Shown here one piece after another: positions 35,900 to 47,378 of a stretch of 64,000 bases of DNA. The DNA is from Echinometra lucunter. Taxonomy: Eukaryota > Echinodermata > Echinoidea > Camarodonta > Echinometridae. The position numbers and the translations under genes are program-made. The stretch is taken from the NCBI GenBank assembly GCA_029962745.1, contig CM057153.1, forward strand, positions 35,977,340 through 36,041,339, given 5' to 3'. Below the pieces are notes generated by a model. It worked only from the letters and a program-made list of their open reading frames with translations. It had not been told where the DNA came from and made no database searches. Every line of letters starts with the position of its first letter. Positions within the stretch are counted from its first letter, which is position 1.

Positions 35900-36093
35900 T
35901 ACTTCTTATTCTTTCGTTTACAGTTCCATGAGCCCTCCCTCTTTGCCTATTGACGCAACGCTTTCATACACACTGACACACAACCGACCCACACCGGACA
36001 AAGAGTATTGATTTGTGTGTGTAAAAATACACACATACATCATCACGCATGGAAAAAGCGGTGAACTGAATTAACCGTACAGTACACAGTCTG

Positions 36094-36345
36094 ATCTTCT
36101 CTCGCTCTCTCTCTTTCTCTCTCTCTCCAGCTCGTTTTACAGAGGAACTGGACTACCAGGAACTCTACACAAATGCAAAGCATGCCTTGACTGCTCCGCT
36201 CTCGCTTCATTTCCAGGAAAACTACTCGACAGTCTAGCGGCAGACTTCGCTGTTGACTCTCTCTAGAATACTGGGAAATTCTCCAGCACAGCAGTGATCC
36301 AGTGAGTTTAAACTGATAATACTGTTCTTTCAGGTACCATGGCGA
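36094..36345 (+). promoter_or_regulatory. Possible promoter and 5' exon of an unidentified gene
   Basis: A CT-rich tract (36094-36128) ends in CTCTCCAG, an acceptor-like site or an initiator region. The next 171 bp (36131-36301) are GC-richer than their surroundings and end at GTGAGT, a good donor. Frame 3 is open for 34 codons, then stops. Further on, TTCTTTCAG directly precedes GTACCATGG (ATG at 36339, Kozak-like), but the frame ends after 52 codons and includes a T run. The two splice readings exclude each other because the intron between would be about 32 bp. A non-coding first exon is possible; no protein is recognised. Confidence 0.25.
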
Positions 36346-38004
36346 ATATTTCTAGTGATTTTGTGATATGGAGGGCATGGAGAAAGAAATTTTTAGGGAG
36401 AGCTTGTTTTCCTTGTTTTTTTTTTTTTCTTTGCAGTGCAGTGTGTGTGTTTTGTGTGACGAGTTTGGCCCTAATCTGTCTTTTGACTGTGTGTTAGTGG
36501 GCTTGTAGCTTTGTGGACGGGGCTTAATGGGGAGTTAGTCATAGTATTCATATCAGGCTGTAGTTTAAATGAGTTGCACTTCCTAGAATCACAGTGCGCT
36601 CCGGTTGGAAAAGGAATGTGTTAATCTTGTTCATTTCCTAGTCAATTAATGAATTGGAACTCTTGCATGATAATGTTGTAGAAGAAGTGACTGTTGAATG
36701 TGTTTGTGTTTTTCTGGAAAGGGACCAGTAAAAGTGAAATATTCAGTTCAAAACAGTTAAAAGTAAGGTAAGCATTGCTAGAATAAGTGATACTTCTGTC
36801 ATATTTTTAATTATTACACTTCGCTTTGTGTGGTATTTGTGTGAAGCGGTGGAAAAGTGTATTTTTTAATCAAAGTGAGAGATGAGTATCATATCCCCTT
36901 GTAAAATATGTGTTCTCTCTAATTTGACTGTTATGACAACAGCTACTGAATTTAGAGAAGCTCCAACGGGCAGTTCGATGCATTGTTTTTCCATACAACA
37001 CAAAACTTACTTTTTATTTATTTCTTTCATCGCCCTACCATGAAATATCTTCGTATTGCGCATATATTGGCTGTTTTATGATGAATTGGGATAAGAGGAA
37101 AGCTAAACAGTTTTTTATGAATCCTCTTGGTTTGATGAGAGAAAGAGAGAGAAGGAGGGAGGGAAAATACCTAGTGAAGAGAGAAAGAGGGGGGGAGGGA
37201 GAGAGAGGGGGAGAGAAAAAAGAAAAGAAGGATGAGTAGATTATAGAGAGATCGATGACAGAAAAATAGAGTTTGGTAAAGTGAAAGGGCAATGAACAAA
37301 AGGAAGGAAGGACAGAGAGGGAGAGAGAGGAAGAAAGAAAGAAAGAAAGGAAGTGGTTGGAAATGATGGTGTAAATTTAGATTGACATTTAAATGTATAA
37401 GAGAATGTCTATAAAATGAACATATAGAGAGAGGGAGAAAAAAAAAAGGAGTCTGGCAGATGAATAAGACCTATAGGCACAGAAAGAGAAATAAATGGAA
37501 GAAGAGAGAGAGAGGATTCCCATATTTTTTTCAAGTTGCTATCACTTTCTAAACCACTTAATCAGCTTTTTACTGAGAAGTGGAAAGAACTTGTCCATGT
37601 TTGCTTAATTCTAAGAATATTGAGCAATAACCACGAGACAATGATTCCAGATAATTTGATACAAATTATGGAAAGTAAAAGTTATAGCTGTATTACATTA
37701 AATGTGACGCAAGCAAGAAGGATATTCTTTCGATACGGGTTCATTGTTCTGTAGCCATGTTTATATATCTGCCAATTTGCCCGATTTGCAGACAAAAAAA
37801 TAAAAATGAATATCATCCTAGAATTTTGGCATCACATGATTTAAACCTGCATTTTGCAATTTCAGTTTCATACCATCAAGCTCCATTTAAATGTAACCAT
37901 CCTTCAAGACTTTTTTTTACATACGAAGCAGTCAACACCAACGGTATACCCCCAAGTTTTGTTTGTTTGTTTTTTTTGTTTTGCTTGTAAATTTATAAGG
38001 GGAG
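36346..38004. repeat. AT-rich sequence with several GA-rich simple repeats
   Basis: Purine-rich blocks lie at about 37137-37225, 37303-37351 and 37426-37515, made of GAGA, GAAA and GGGA units. A strong donor-like AAGGTAAGC is at about 36765, without a supported exon. No gene recognised. Confidence 0.5.
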
Positions 38005-38190
38005 ATAAAACATGGAGGCAGAAAGCATTTCTTTTTACTCCTGGTGGCAAAAAGGTGTGGCCCAATCAAATTTTTATAAAGTTAACCATATTATGATATG
38101 AAGAGTTCGCCTACAGGTGCAACTTTGGCAAAACTCTCTTTTGAGCATGAGCTATCATCATCAATGCATTAATGCGCATCTCATTATCAT
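38005..38190. repeat. Dispersed repeat copy A (GGCAAAAAGGTGTGG family)
   Basis: GGAGGCAGAAAGCATTT, GGCAAAAAGGTGTGG, ACTTTGGCAAAACTCTCTTT and AATGCATTAATGCGCA are shared in the same order with 63115-63305. Part is shared with 45985-46075 and 53225-53310. Unknown family. Confidence 0.6.
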
Positions 38191-38227
38191 AAGTCGTCGG
38201 TTGCCTGGCAGAAGAGAACGAGCGCCT

Positions 38228-38420
38228 TTGACCGGCAAAAGGGAACGAAGAGATATGTGGTCAAATATTGAGATATTTAAGAAATCTATGAGTAGTCACT
38301 TCAAGAAATTTATACCAGACATATTCTGGAATATTCTTGAAAGTAATTATTCCAAGATTTCTTGAAATACCGGTATCTCAATATTTGACTGCATGTTTCT
38401 TCATTCCCTTTTGCCGGTCA
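38228..38420. mobile_element. Foldback element with TTGACCGGCAAAAGGGAA ends
   Basis: The left TTTGACCGGCAAAAGGGAA pairs with the inverse of TTCCCTTTTGCCGGTCAAA, followed by GTCAAATATTGAGATA on both arms. Arms are about 90 bp. Inserted in or next to dispersed repeat copy A. Confidence 0.7.
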
Positions 38421-38900
38421 AAAATAAAATCCAATTGTAGAAATGCTTATAAATTTGAACATCTAAATGTACATGTAAGTGGGGTTGTAAATGCTAAAGA
38501 TGATGCCATTTCATTTTGTTTACCAGCAAGACCAGTGAAATGTGTAAGCAAGATCATCATATCATCTTGTCTCAGCAGTAATGTTTGTTTGTAATCTTCC
38601 TATAGAAAGTGATTTTAGAGTTAAAGATATTGTTAAATAAAATAACTTGTTTGGAAAAATAGGAAGTGTGGCACCATGATCCATGATCTGTTTCTCAATA
38701 AGCAGCTGCAGAGAAGACCAAAGCAAAAAAAAGATAGCAAGTATTCATCCAGCGAAATCACAAGGAAAATAAATGTGGACAGGTGCGATAAAACTTGACT
38801 GACTGTAAATTTTCCCCAATATGAACTTGAATCTCTGTCTGTAAATTTTCCCCAATGTGAGCTTACTGAATATGACTTTGCCCAAGTTCAAAAGATCTTG

Positions 38901-38901
38901 G

Positions 38902-38934
<33 letters not shown>

Positions 38935-38957
38935 GGGGGGCGAGGGAGAGAGAGAAG
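38901..38957. repeat. (AG)n plus a G run of about 17
   Basis: AG units change into a G run (about 38925-38941) and back to GA-rich sequence. Confidence 0.9.
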
Positions 38958-39343
38958 GGTGAGGTATCATAAAGTGATAATTATGATAATTCAAGACCCC
39001 TGACTAAAAAGTGACCAAAGTTGGAAAGGCTTGGGTATTTTTGGTCCCATGCTGTAAGGAATATGGGGCGAACCTAGGAATGCAGTTATGTGCGTCTGAC
39101 TAATTTATCAGCCATTCTATGCTTTGCTATTTGACAATCACCTGTTGCTAAAAAAATGAGCAAAAACCACAAGGAGTTGGGTTTGTAGTAATTGTGCAAA
39201 GGTTTGTCAGATACATACCTTGCCCCAGGATTGACAATATTCACACAATGCTTTATTTTACAATGTAATTTGATACATGCCAAAAACCCTGTTTTTTTTT
39301 TTTTTAATTTCTAGTTGTGAATTTATGAAATGTAAAATAGTCT

Positions 39344-40080
39344 GGGGTGGTATTCTGAAATCCATTTTATCTCAGATAAAATCAGTGAGTTAAAATACCC
39401 TGAAAATCTTTGAAATTGGTATTTTGAGAACCATTTTATCTAGATTTTATCTCATCAAAGACATGCCCATTTATAATGCAATAACCAATAAGAAATGTTG
39501 GTAAATTGCATTCTCATCTTGCTCAGCCAATGAAATTGCTTTCCACCAGTAGGTGGGGCAAAACAAGGCGAATGAATTATTTGTAAATTTCAATATGCTG
39601 CTTACGCTTGCATTCAAGCACAAACATAGTTTGGCTGGTATTTCTTTGAAAAATTTTCCGAAGTTTCAGCATGCCATTTTGAGGTTCATTTCAAGGACAA
39701 TATTAGTCAGCAAAAATACAAGAATGTGGCTAGAGTAATACAGTCGATGATTATGGCATTTTTCTTTATTTCATCTTAAGACTTGTCGCGAATTTATCCA
39801 GAAATATTATAGATACCGGGCATCCGAGAGATAAAATAGCCCCTACCATATGTTAAGTTTCATTTTATCTTTTCCTTCAAAGTGTGATAGGGGTTAGCAC
39901 AAAAGCTACACATTTGTCTTTAGCTTTAGGTGCATGTATGCGTGTTGCAGATGAGAGACTGACATATAATGAAAGATAAAAGCTGAAATAGAAAGTGGTC
40001 TAAGAAAATACTGATTTTATTCTAGAGATAAAATTTAAAAAATTAGAGATAAAATGATGCTCAGAATACCACTTATGCCC
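39344..40080. mobile_element. About 737-bp MITE with GTGGTATTCTGA ends
   Basis: GGGGTGGTATTCTGAAATCC on the left and the inverse of CTCAGAATACCACTTATG on the right. ATTTTATCT and AGATAAAAT words are repeated in both orientations just inside each end. Frames inside are short and show no transposase domain. Confidence 0.7.
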
Positions 40081-42940
40081 ATCTCCAGGGAAATAACATT
40101 CAACAGGTAAATATTTGTATACCTTGCTAGACCTATTCTCCCTGTTTTTATGCTTGATGGGTTTTTTTTTTTTTTGGTTTTTTTTCGGAAGAGATTAGGA
40201 ATGGATGATTGCATACATACATTATTTAGTAGGATCATAACAACTTCATTTCTATTTATTAGAAAGAAAATGTTTCTTGTGTATTTGAACATGCAAACAC
40301 AATCTTGTCAAAATGTCAGGGTCATTGCGATAGTCTAGAGAAATGTTGAGATCGAGGGAAATATACATATTTTTAAAAATACTTTTTCTAATCACTCCTT
40401 TTACTATGAAAATGGGTTGGATATCATGAAATGTAATAAATGGTCTGCAACTGAGAATATCTGGCTTATGACGGCCATGTGCAAAAAGTGGCATCTCTTT
40501 TTATTCATGGGCAGCTTTCATGTGCGTCATGTAAATTTACATAATTCATTGTCTACGTGAATGCCATCGTCTTGCTCCAGTGAGTGGCCGAGGGACCTCG
40601 AGCAAATTGCATGCTCTCTTTCTCATTAGGCAGCAGAGTAAATTCTCATTATTCAGAAATCTAAAAATGTATATGCTATCTCTACTGCTCTTCCTCTCTC
40701 TGTCACACTCTCTCCTCAGTCTCTTCCATGACACCATTACATTTTTGTATGAACAGATCCTTCTCGAAGAGGCCTCTCAAATGTAACCTGTTATTTTCTT
40801 CAGACGGAAAAGAAAGATAGAGAGAAAGGGAGGGAGGGAAGACGGAGAGAGGTAGAGAGAGAGGGAGAGAGAGAGAGGGAGAGAGATAGAGAGGAAAGGA
40901 GAGAGATGGAGAGAGATGGAGATGGAGGGAGAGAGTGAAGAGGAGACGAGGGAGAGAGATTGACGTCAGAGTTGGAAGTCAACTCTCGGGTCGCTATGTG
41001 AGGGAAATACTAAAAACACATGGATGTCGACTTGAGCATCTCTTGCTCATTCTCTGCTGGCACTCTGGCGAGTGCGCATGTTATTGTAGGCATATGTATG
41101 ATAGATTGAATTACAATACATTGTTAGCTATGGGTAGGGCCAAGCAAGCAGAATGTACCCATTTGTTCATACACACTGTAATTACATTGCTGTACAGCAG
41201 TGATAGATGAGTATGAATTGCCAGTGCGCTGATTACATTTGAAATGTGCATGATACAAAGGTATACAAACCCAAGAATGCTAATTGACTCTTCCTATGCA
41301 TTCAGTTGATGTAAAATAAATCTTTTTGTCTTGTGCAGGACTATCATAATGAGCCTTGTTTATTCATGTATTCCTTTTGAAGTGGAGGCAAGGGTTGACA
41401 TTAACGCAGATAGATCAGTCTGAGGTAAACGCGACGCAGAAAAATTGTTTTCCAGGAAAATCAGCCGCTTGCCTTTCCCAATGACGACAATGCTGGCATT
41501 TGCGTCTTTGTTGCGCCGTGCCTGAGAGACGGTGTAGGATATGAATCAGAGGCATTTGATTAGCACCGCATATCGGTTTACCCCCCTTTCTTGCTACTGA
41601 TCACAGTGGCGCTTAAAATAATTCTATAGTTTGTTGGCCACTGCAAAAGTCATTGATCAAAATTTAGTTTCCTTCCTTTCCCTTATCCCATCCCCTCTAG
41701 TATGATATGATTTCTTTCTTCCTTCCACTCCCCCCATACTCTCTTCCACGTCTACCCTCCCCCCCCCCATATAGTTCTTATCCTCATTCACCCTCTTGTA
41801 CTCTTTTACCTGCCCTTATTGATCAGGTTGATCAGGCTATAGCTTCCTTTCTTCCCTCTCACCCACCCCCCCCCCCCCTTACAGCTCTGTTCTTACTCTT
41901 CTTTTATCCCCCCCCCCCCCCAATATATTGTAAAATGTGACATCAAGCTTTATATTGCAATTATTCAAAAGCGCTTTATCCATTACACAAAATGTTCCAA
42001 GGCCCTGGCAAAAGTAAATCAACTACAAAACCAGGAAACAAAGAGTTGAGATAAAGATACACTTGAATAGCCTTGCATTTTAAGGAAATCATAAACAAAA
42101 CAGATTAACCTTATAACTTATTCCTTTTTGTTTCAGTAGATATTTGATCATCCATATTGGAACATCCAAACTGAGAAATAAACATCATGTGATCCTGGAA
42201 TCCTTCCTATCAAGCTAGATGATTTCCTGTGTTTTATGAGCCTTTTTCCCTTTTTTTTTCCAAGAGCCTTTCCATATTCACCACATGCAGTTTCAAATCA
42301 TATGCTTATGATTAAACAATGCTTGGAACTGAACAAAAAAAAAAAAAAAAGAAGGATGTGGTCATGTGGATTCACAAACAGACATACCAATTTAGCAAGT
42401 TGTTTATATGCAGGTATTTGGGTTTTGTTTGTTATTTTATGCTGGTGTAACAGCAGATAGTCCACTTTTTGTATGATTACTGGGAAGTGATAGTTTGATT
42501 TGTTGATCCTGAATATCTGTGTAGCCATTCAAAGTTGCATGAATCAGGCTAGATATTCCTTTAATATGCCGAATTATGGCTATTATAGTCATGATTATTT
42601 TGTTCAGTTGTCTTCACTCATTTTTTTTTTTTGTAAGTATTGCTCATCTGAAGTGGAGACAACATGGTTCAGGCCCTCTTGCATGAAAAAGATTAGTATT
42701 AAACCCAACTCAAAAACTTAAATGTAAGTCCCAAATACTCAGTCCTGATTGGTTGAAAATCAAGTTGCATGTAATTTTTGATTTTCATTTATTAACAACT
42801 TTGCATGCAAGAGTTCCCAGGTCTCATTTAAAGACTATACTTGTACATGTAAGGACAGATCTTACTACTTACATTTTTTTTAACAAATATTTTTCCAAAT
42901 GTTATGCATACCTACTTTGCACTTCCAGCTCAAGAAAGGC
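40081..42940. other. AT-rich sequence with purine and pyrimidine tracts
   Basis: GAGAGAGGGA-type repeats cover about 40808-40960 and end at a CRE octamer (40961-40968). A pyrimidine/C-run tract covers about 41700-41925, with C runs at about 41758, 41866 and 41909. An A run lies at 42332-42348. CpG-containing sequence at 41395-41590 begins with GGTTGACATTAACGC, loosely like a hAT end, with no partner seen. No gene recognised. Confidence 0.4.
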
Positions 42941-43750
42941 TGACTATAGACCAATTTTACCTCCGGTTTATGTATTTGGCTCTCTATCGGCGACGCCATT
43001 GCTGCGGTGGGCAAGCGTGCTGACCGCGATTGGCTCTGTGTACAAAATGAATGTAAGATATGAGATATGCCCTGATATTGTTCCATTTACTTTATTCTAG
43101 ATCAATAAAATAAAGCATGGATACATGGGTAGATGAAGTAAGACAATGGCCATATCTGACAGATGAAGGTATAATGTATTTTTGTACTTTTGATGGTTTT
43201 TCAACTTAGTTTTGTCAGTAAAAGTTCGATTGCAGCATAGAAGCCGTGGTAAACGGGAGCCCTCAATCTTACCCTCTTTACAAAGTCATGTTTTCACTCA
43301 TTAAATTTTACACCAAAGTACATAACGATAATGTTTCTTGACTTCAAAGTGCTTTCTATTGATGTTTTTACCCACTGGCGACGAATTCCTTCACACTGCT
43401 TACGGAAACCTGAGTAGGGAGTACGGCTTCTCACACAAACAGGCTTCACGAGTCAAAAGCGAGTGAATTTCGCACTCAGTTAGCTTCCAATTTTTAAACT
43501 TTCTCCAATTCTTGTGGCATTTGAGCACCGCACAGCTGCGACCTGAACTTCCCTGATAATTTCTCATTGCAAATATTAAAAGAAATCTGCATATATTGGT
43601 CAAAAACACAAAATAGACAAAAAATCGAATGAATGTACATAACGCGCTATTGACTTGTGTACTATAAAAGTTGGAGCGCCCACCGCAGTATGTCGAACCG
43701 TGTCGAACAGTCTGCTGCCCTCTTGGGTTGTGGGATTGGTCTATAGTCAA
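42941..43750. mobile_element. Inverted-repeat-bounded segment enclosing a THAP-like exon, 810 bp
   Basis: TGACTATAGACCAAT at 42941-42955 is matched by its exact inverse ATTGGTCTATAGTCA at 43735-43749. Further in, CTGCGGTGGGC (about 43000) is matched by GCCCACCGCAG (about 43679-43689). The segment looks like a non-autonomous DNA transposon. No target duplication was found, so the outer limits are uncertain. It encloses the exon-like frame described separately. Confidence 0.5.
43404..43567 (-). pseudogene. Exon-like fragment with THAP-type Cys/His pattern
   Basis: Read on the minus strand from the ATG at 43567-43565, the frame gives 55 codons with CAVLKC (residues 12-17), a W-rich linker, CEIH (32-35), CLC (43-45) and KPYSLLRFP at the end. 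C-x4-C, C-x2-H, C-x-C-x2-P-[FY]-x-L-x2-FP is, as I remember it, the first-exon pattern of a variant THAP zinc-binding family in invertebrates. THAP domains bind DNA in P-element and Kolobok transposases and in host proteins. The frame ends exactly at a good donor (CC|GTAAGC at 43403), where such exons end. No following exon was found, so this is a partial gene: a captured exon or transposase remnant. No expression is implied. The assignment rests on motif memory only. Confidence 0.45.
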
Positions 43751-44542
43751 TTAACAACATGTGACAAATATTCAGGAGCCTATGTGGATAATACTTAAGC
43801 TACATGTGAGCTAGAACTGAAATTAGTCATTTAGATTTAGACCTGGCTGCATGGTTAACCTATTTTGTGCATGTTGGCTAGTTGATCTTTCTGCAGAGAG
43901 AACAGAAAAAAGGGATAGATTATCTATTTTAGATTTTAATGTGTTTGGCCTTTGCCCTGCTATTGCCTGTATATGTTGATAACATGCTTTGTACTTTGAT
44001 AATATTTATCTATGATATTCAGGATGGGATCATTAAATGATCCTAGATATTGTAAGATAAGAAATGAATTGTGGCAATATGATTGAAGACTTAAGGCATG
44101 AAATAACCTTCGTTACACATGTACACCATCTACATGCTTGTTACCTTTAATACTGTGAGGGTTCAAGATGTACATTGTACACTTCCACTAAACCTTTGTA
44201 CTGTGATTATGCTCTCACAGTGAATAGATTGGTAAATATATTCATTCCTTGCACCTTTGCTGTTTTCATTTATAGTGCATAATTTGATACTGAAAGGAAG
44301 GAAGGAAAAAGCTCAAAGTTCACAACTCATTATCTCTATTCATGCAAAATATGGTCAAGATTTGTCATTTGTCATGACATTTCTATTTCCCTTTGCTTTC
44401 AGAACGGTTTGAATTGGGCAGTGACATACAGTGATAATGATTTATAAAGTGATAAAGAGCCATTATTATGAATCCCTCCATGAAGATACGCAATGTTTTG
44501 AAGCAGAGTTTCAGCAAGCACAATACTTGTTTTTACACAGAC
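43751..44542. other. No feature recognised
   Basis: AT-rich DNA without clear repeats or coding signals. Confidence 0.4.
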
Positions 44543-44959
44543 TTAACCCATTCGTGACAGAAATTATTTAAAGCCTAATTTGATCAGCTTTTATTCTTCA
44601 AATTGGCAACACCAACATTTTTATTTTATTGCTACATTTTTCTTATAAAATGTCATGTATCTGAAATAAATATGAATTGACAGAAATTATGATAAGAAGT
44701 CAAAAAGTTGCCAATTTGCAGGGGAAAACGGTGATTTTAAACTTTCTATCACATTGCCAATTTAAGGATATTAATGCTTATTTTCCTTTAAAAATTTTTC
44801 AGCATCAAACAACAAATATTGACGCAACCAAAATGGGCACAGTTTGTGTAGAATTTTTTGCTCTTTCTGCTCATGCATTTGGTATGATTTTTAGGGCTCT
44901 GCATCAAAAGATATTAGACCGAACCACAAAATGTGGACCCTCCGTCACGAATGGGTTAA
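44543..44959. mobile_element. TTAA-flanked MITE, 417 bp
   Basis: TTAACCCATTCGTGAC and its exact inverse GTCACGAATGGGTTAA bound the element, with TTAA at 44543-44546 and 44956-44959. The ends resemble those at 3153-3570 (TTAACCCATAG) and the lengths are almost equal, so the two may be related. The 115-codon frame crossing its right edge is not a gene. Confidence 0.8.
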
Positions 44960-45131
44960 TGTTATTGTTGTCTATATCAATGACATGTGACACGCTCCTT
45001 TACACTCATTACAAGCTTATTTGAGTCATTTTCACTTTTTGCATCCTGAATGATAGTCCTTGATGAGCACCATTTCCTATTGATCCTGGATTCCTGGAGA
45101 TACCTATGTAGCTCAAGATGTTTTCCACATT

Positions 45132-45240
45132 GGCACGATTGCTCAGTGGTAGAACTGCTGTCTTGTACAGTTCTGGGAGTACCTGGATTCAAAACCAAGT
45201 GGAGATGCTGGTGCCCTACAATAAAGTACCTAATGCAGTT
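45132..45240 (+). mobile_element. tRNA-derived SINE or tRNA pseudogene
   Basis: GCTCAGTGGTAGAAC (A box and D arm) at about 45141-45155 and GGATTCAAAACC (B box, T arm) at about 45184-45195 have tRNA spacing. The anticodon stem is poor. The following GGTGCCCTACAATAAAGTACC may be a SINE tail. Confidence 0.55.
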
Positions 45241-45699
45241 TTTCCCCTGAGCGCTTACTTCCAAGTTACAAGTATGCACATAGCTTCTTTAATTAACAAA
45301 AAAAGTGTGAATGGACATTTCACTTGAGTTGTGAATTTAATCATATGCTTCAATGCCATGGGTTTTGCCAATCGCTACTTTCATTTTCATCACCTTAATC
45401 ATGTATCATATGCTAAAATGAAATACAGGTGCTGCTGCCAGCACATCCCATAACCATCCAATGATGGCCCTGTTACATCCATTATAGTCCAAAAATAATA
45501 TCTAGAGTACATTATGGATGTATCCTCTCTCCCGTTCTCAAAGTCATTTCCTAGAAACTACAATATAAACAACCAAAGCTATTTATACCTAACATTGAGT
45601 TTCACTTCCCTGTCAAGTCCTAATTTTTCTAGTCTACATGTTTTTCGTTTGCTGGCTGGAAGAATAGATAAAACGTTATTTGCTTGTTCACATATGAAG

Positions 45700-46080
45700 T
45701 GGCAAACCCCTGTTGTAAACCCCCATGGGTATTTTTTTTTAAATGTAAATGAATGGGATATGAGGCCCCAGGAGAAAAATTAATTAATTTTTTTCTGGGG
45801 CTACTTATTGAGCCCACCCGCCAGAATTTTCTACATTGTATTACAGTTTACATTGGACTCTATGAGAATTTCAGGGGCTCTTTTTTAGATTTCCAGGGCT
45901 ATTTTTAGCATTTCGGGGGCGAATTCGCCCCGTGCCCTCGTGTATATTTTTCCCTGTGAGGCCCCCTCTCCCCCCCCCCCAAACAAAAAAAATTCCGTGG
46001 CAAGAAGCATTTTTTTGCCTCTTGGCAGCAAAAAGGTGTTGTTTACCAATCAAATTCTCATAAAGCAATGCAATGTATGA
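45700..46080. repeat. Dispersed repeat copy B, split by a hAT-like insertion
   Basis: GTAAACCCCCATGGGT...AATGGGATATGAGGC before the insertion and GGCAGCAAAAAGGTGT after it follow the order seen unbroken at 63075-63215. The right part is also the start of the large duplication. Confidence 0.65.
45769..45956. mobile_element. 188-bp hAT-like MITE with exact 8-bp target duplication
   Basis: TGAGGCCC is repeated exactly at 45761-45768 and 45957-45964. The ends are CAGGAGAAAAAT and ATTTTTCCCTG (hAT-type CAGGG...CCCTG with one drifted base). The interior has GGGGCGAATTCGCCCC, a perfect 16-bp palindrome. The related repeat at 63115 has the uninterrupted form (GGGATATGAGGCAGCAAA). Confidence 0.8.
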
Positions 46081-46240
46081 TGTGTTATGGATTATTTATA
46101 AGACTGTGGAAATGTAAGGAATATCAGCTTCATTATTTCAGCTTGTGTGCTTGATATCATCAGTAAAAAAGTCACCAAAGACTGATGCATTGATTTTGCC
46201 TTACATTAGGCCACTCAAGGCATTGATGCTGTGCGTATTC

Positions 46241-46441
46241 CTGGATTGGATCGGATTCGTATTGAATCAAGATTAGCTAGCAGTTAGGAGTTAGCCGGAA
46301 AGCTTCAGAAGCAAACATGAGATATGTTTTCATTGGCCTGGATGGGATCGGACTGGTGTTGAATCAAGATTACATGTAGCTTGCATTCAGGAGTTAGCCT
46401 GAAAGCTTTAGAAACCAACATGAGATATGTCCTCATTGGCC
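46241..46441. repeat. Two tandem units of about 100 bp
   Basis: Units at about 46241-46336 and 46337-46441 share GGATCGGA, TTGAATCAAGATTA, AGGAGTTAGCC, GAAAGCTT and CATGAGATATGT in order. Confidence 0.8.
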
Positions 46442-46682
46442 TGAAATGTCAAAGTAGCTTGCTCATTCTAAAATCATCCTATCACAAAATAGCCCCCTCG
46501 TTGAAGTGAAGATGTAATTAGTGGGCTATTTCACAGCTGCGCAGGGAAAGTTATCTTGGGCCATTATCCACGGACATCGTGGTCTAGTTGAGTGACTTAT
46601 CCCTTGATTTTGCCTAGTAGCAGTGTAATTTGTGATGACGACTCACTCGAGACATTTTTCTGGATACCGCCTCACCCTTCTG

Positions 46683-47098
46683 TTCAGACACAAAACGTTT
46701 ATACCGGAACTCAATAAAGAAGCAAAAAAATTCATTGTATAGCCTACTGACCGTTCAGACACACTTCCCGACCTCTCAGAAGAAAAATTATATAGATGCG
46801 CATGTTTGTACTGCGCATGTTGCCATGGCAAGGTCATGTCTCCTTCGACCACGCTCACGTTAAGCCCCGCCCAGTTATACCGTTCTATGGTCGCCATACA
46901 TTCAGACACAATGGGCCGTGATTCTTTATCGAGTTCTAGTTCAAAAGGATGCTCAGACCCTAGTTTCATGATACAACATTTCTTTGTATGTTGTTTGTTA
47001 GTCAGTGTTCAGACACACAAATCCATCGTACAGTTTTCCCTTTTCGGTATAGCTGTACAGTTTTGGTATAGTTATGCAACAAATTTTTTGTGTCTGAA
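46683..47098. mobile_element. Possible 416-bp element with TTCAGACACAAAA ends and internal copies
   Basis: TTCAGACACAAAA at 46683 and TTTTGTGTCTGAA ending at 47098 are inverse. The 10-mer TTCAGACACA also occurs forward at 46901 and 47008, and as TTCAGACAC at 46754. No target duplication seen, so the transposon reading is tentative. Confidence 0.4.
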
Positions 47099-47378
47099 GA
47101 TGGGATGAATCGCTCGGGGAATGCTGGAATGGGTCTTGGCATTGGCTGTTGTGAAGGCCTTTTGAAAGGTTGTGAGGTGATATTGTGCAGAAACCTGTGA
47201 TGCCACAGGTTGTAAATGCTGAAACATGGAGGTATGATGAAAAACATTGTAAATTTGTAATGTTATTGTAGCCATGTTTTAGGTACATTAGGTACATGTA
47301 CATGTACACTCTAATTTCTGTGGAGTTAAATTTGACTTGGAATGGTGTCGGCTGAGAGTCAACTCTATTCCAAGTTGG

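Noticed and set aside
44677..45024. 115-codon plus-strand frame
   Set aside because: It lies mostly inside the TTAA element 44543-44959 and runs past its right end; no domain seen.
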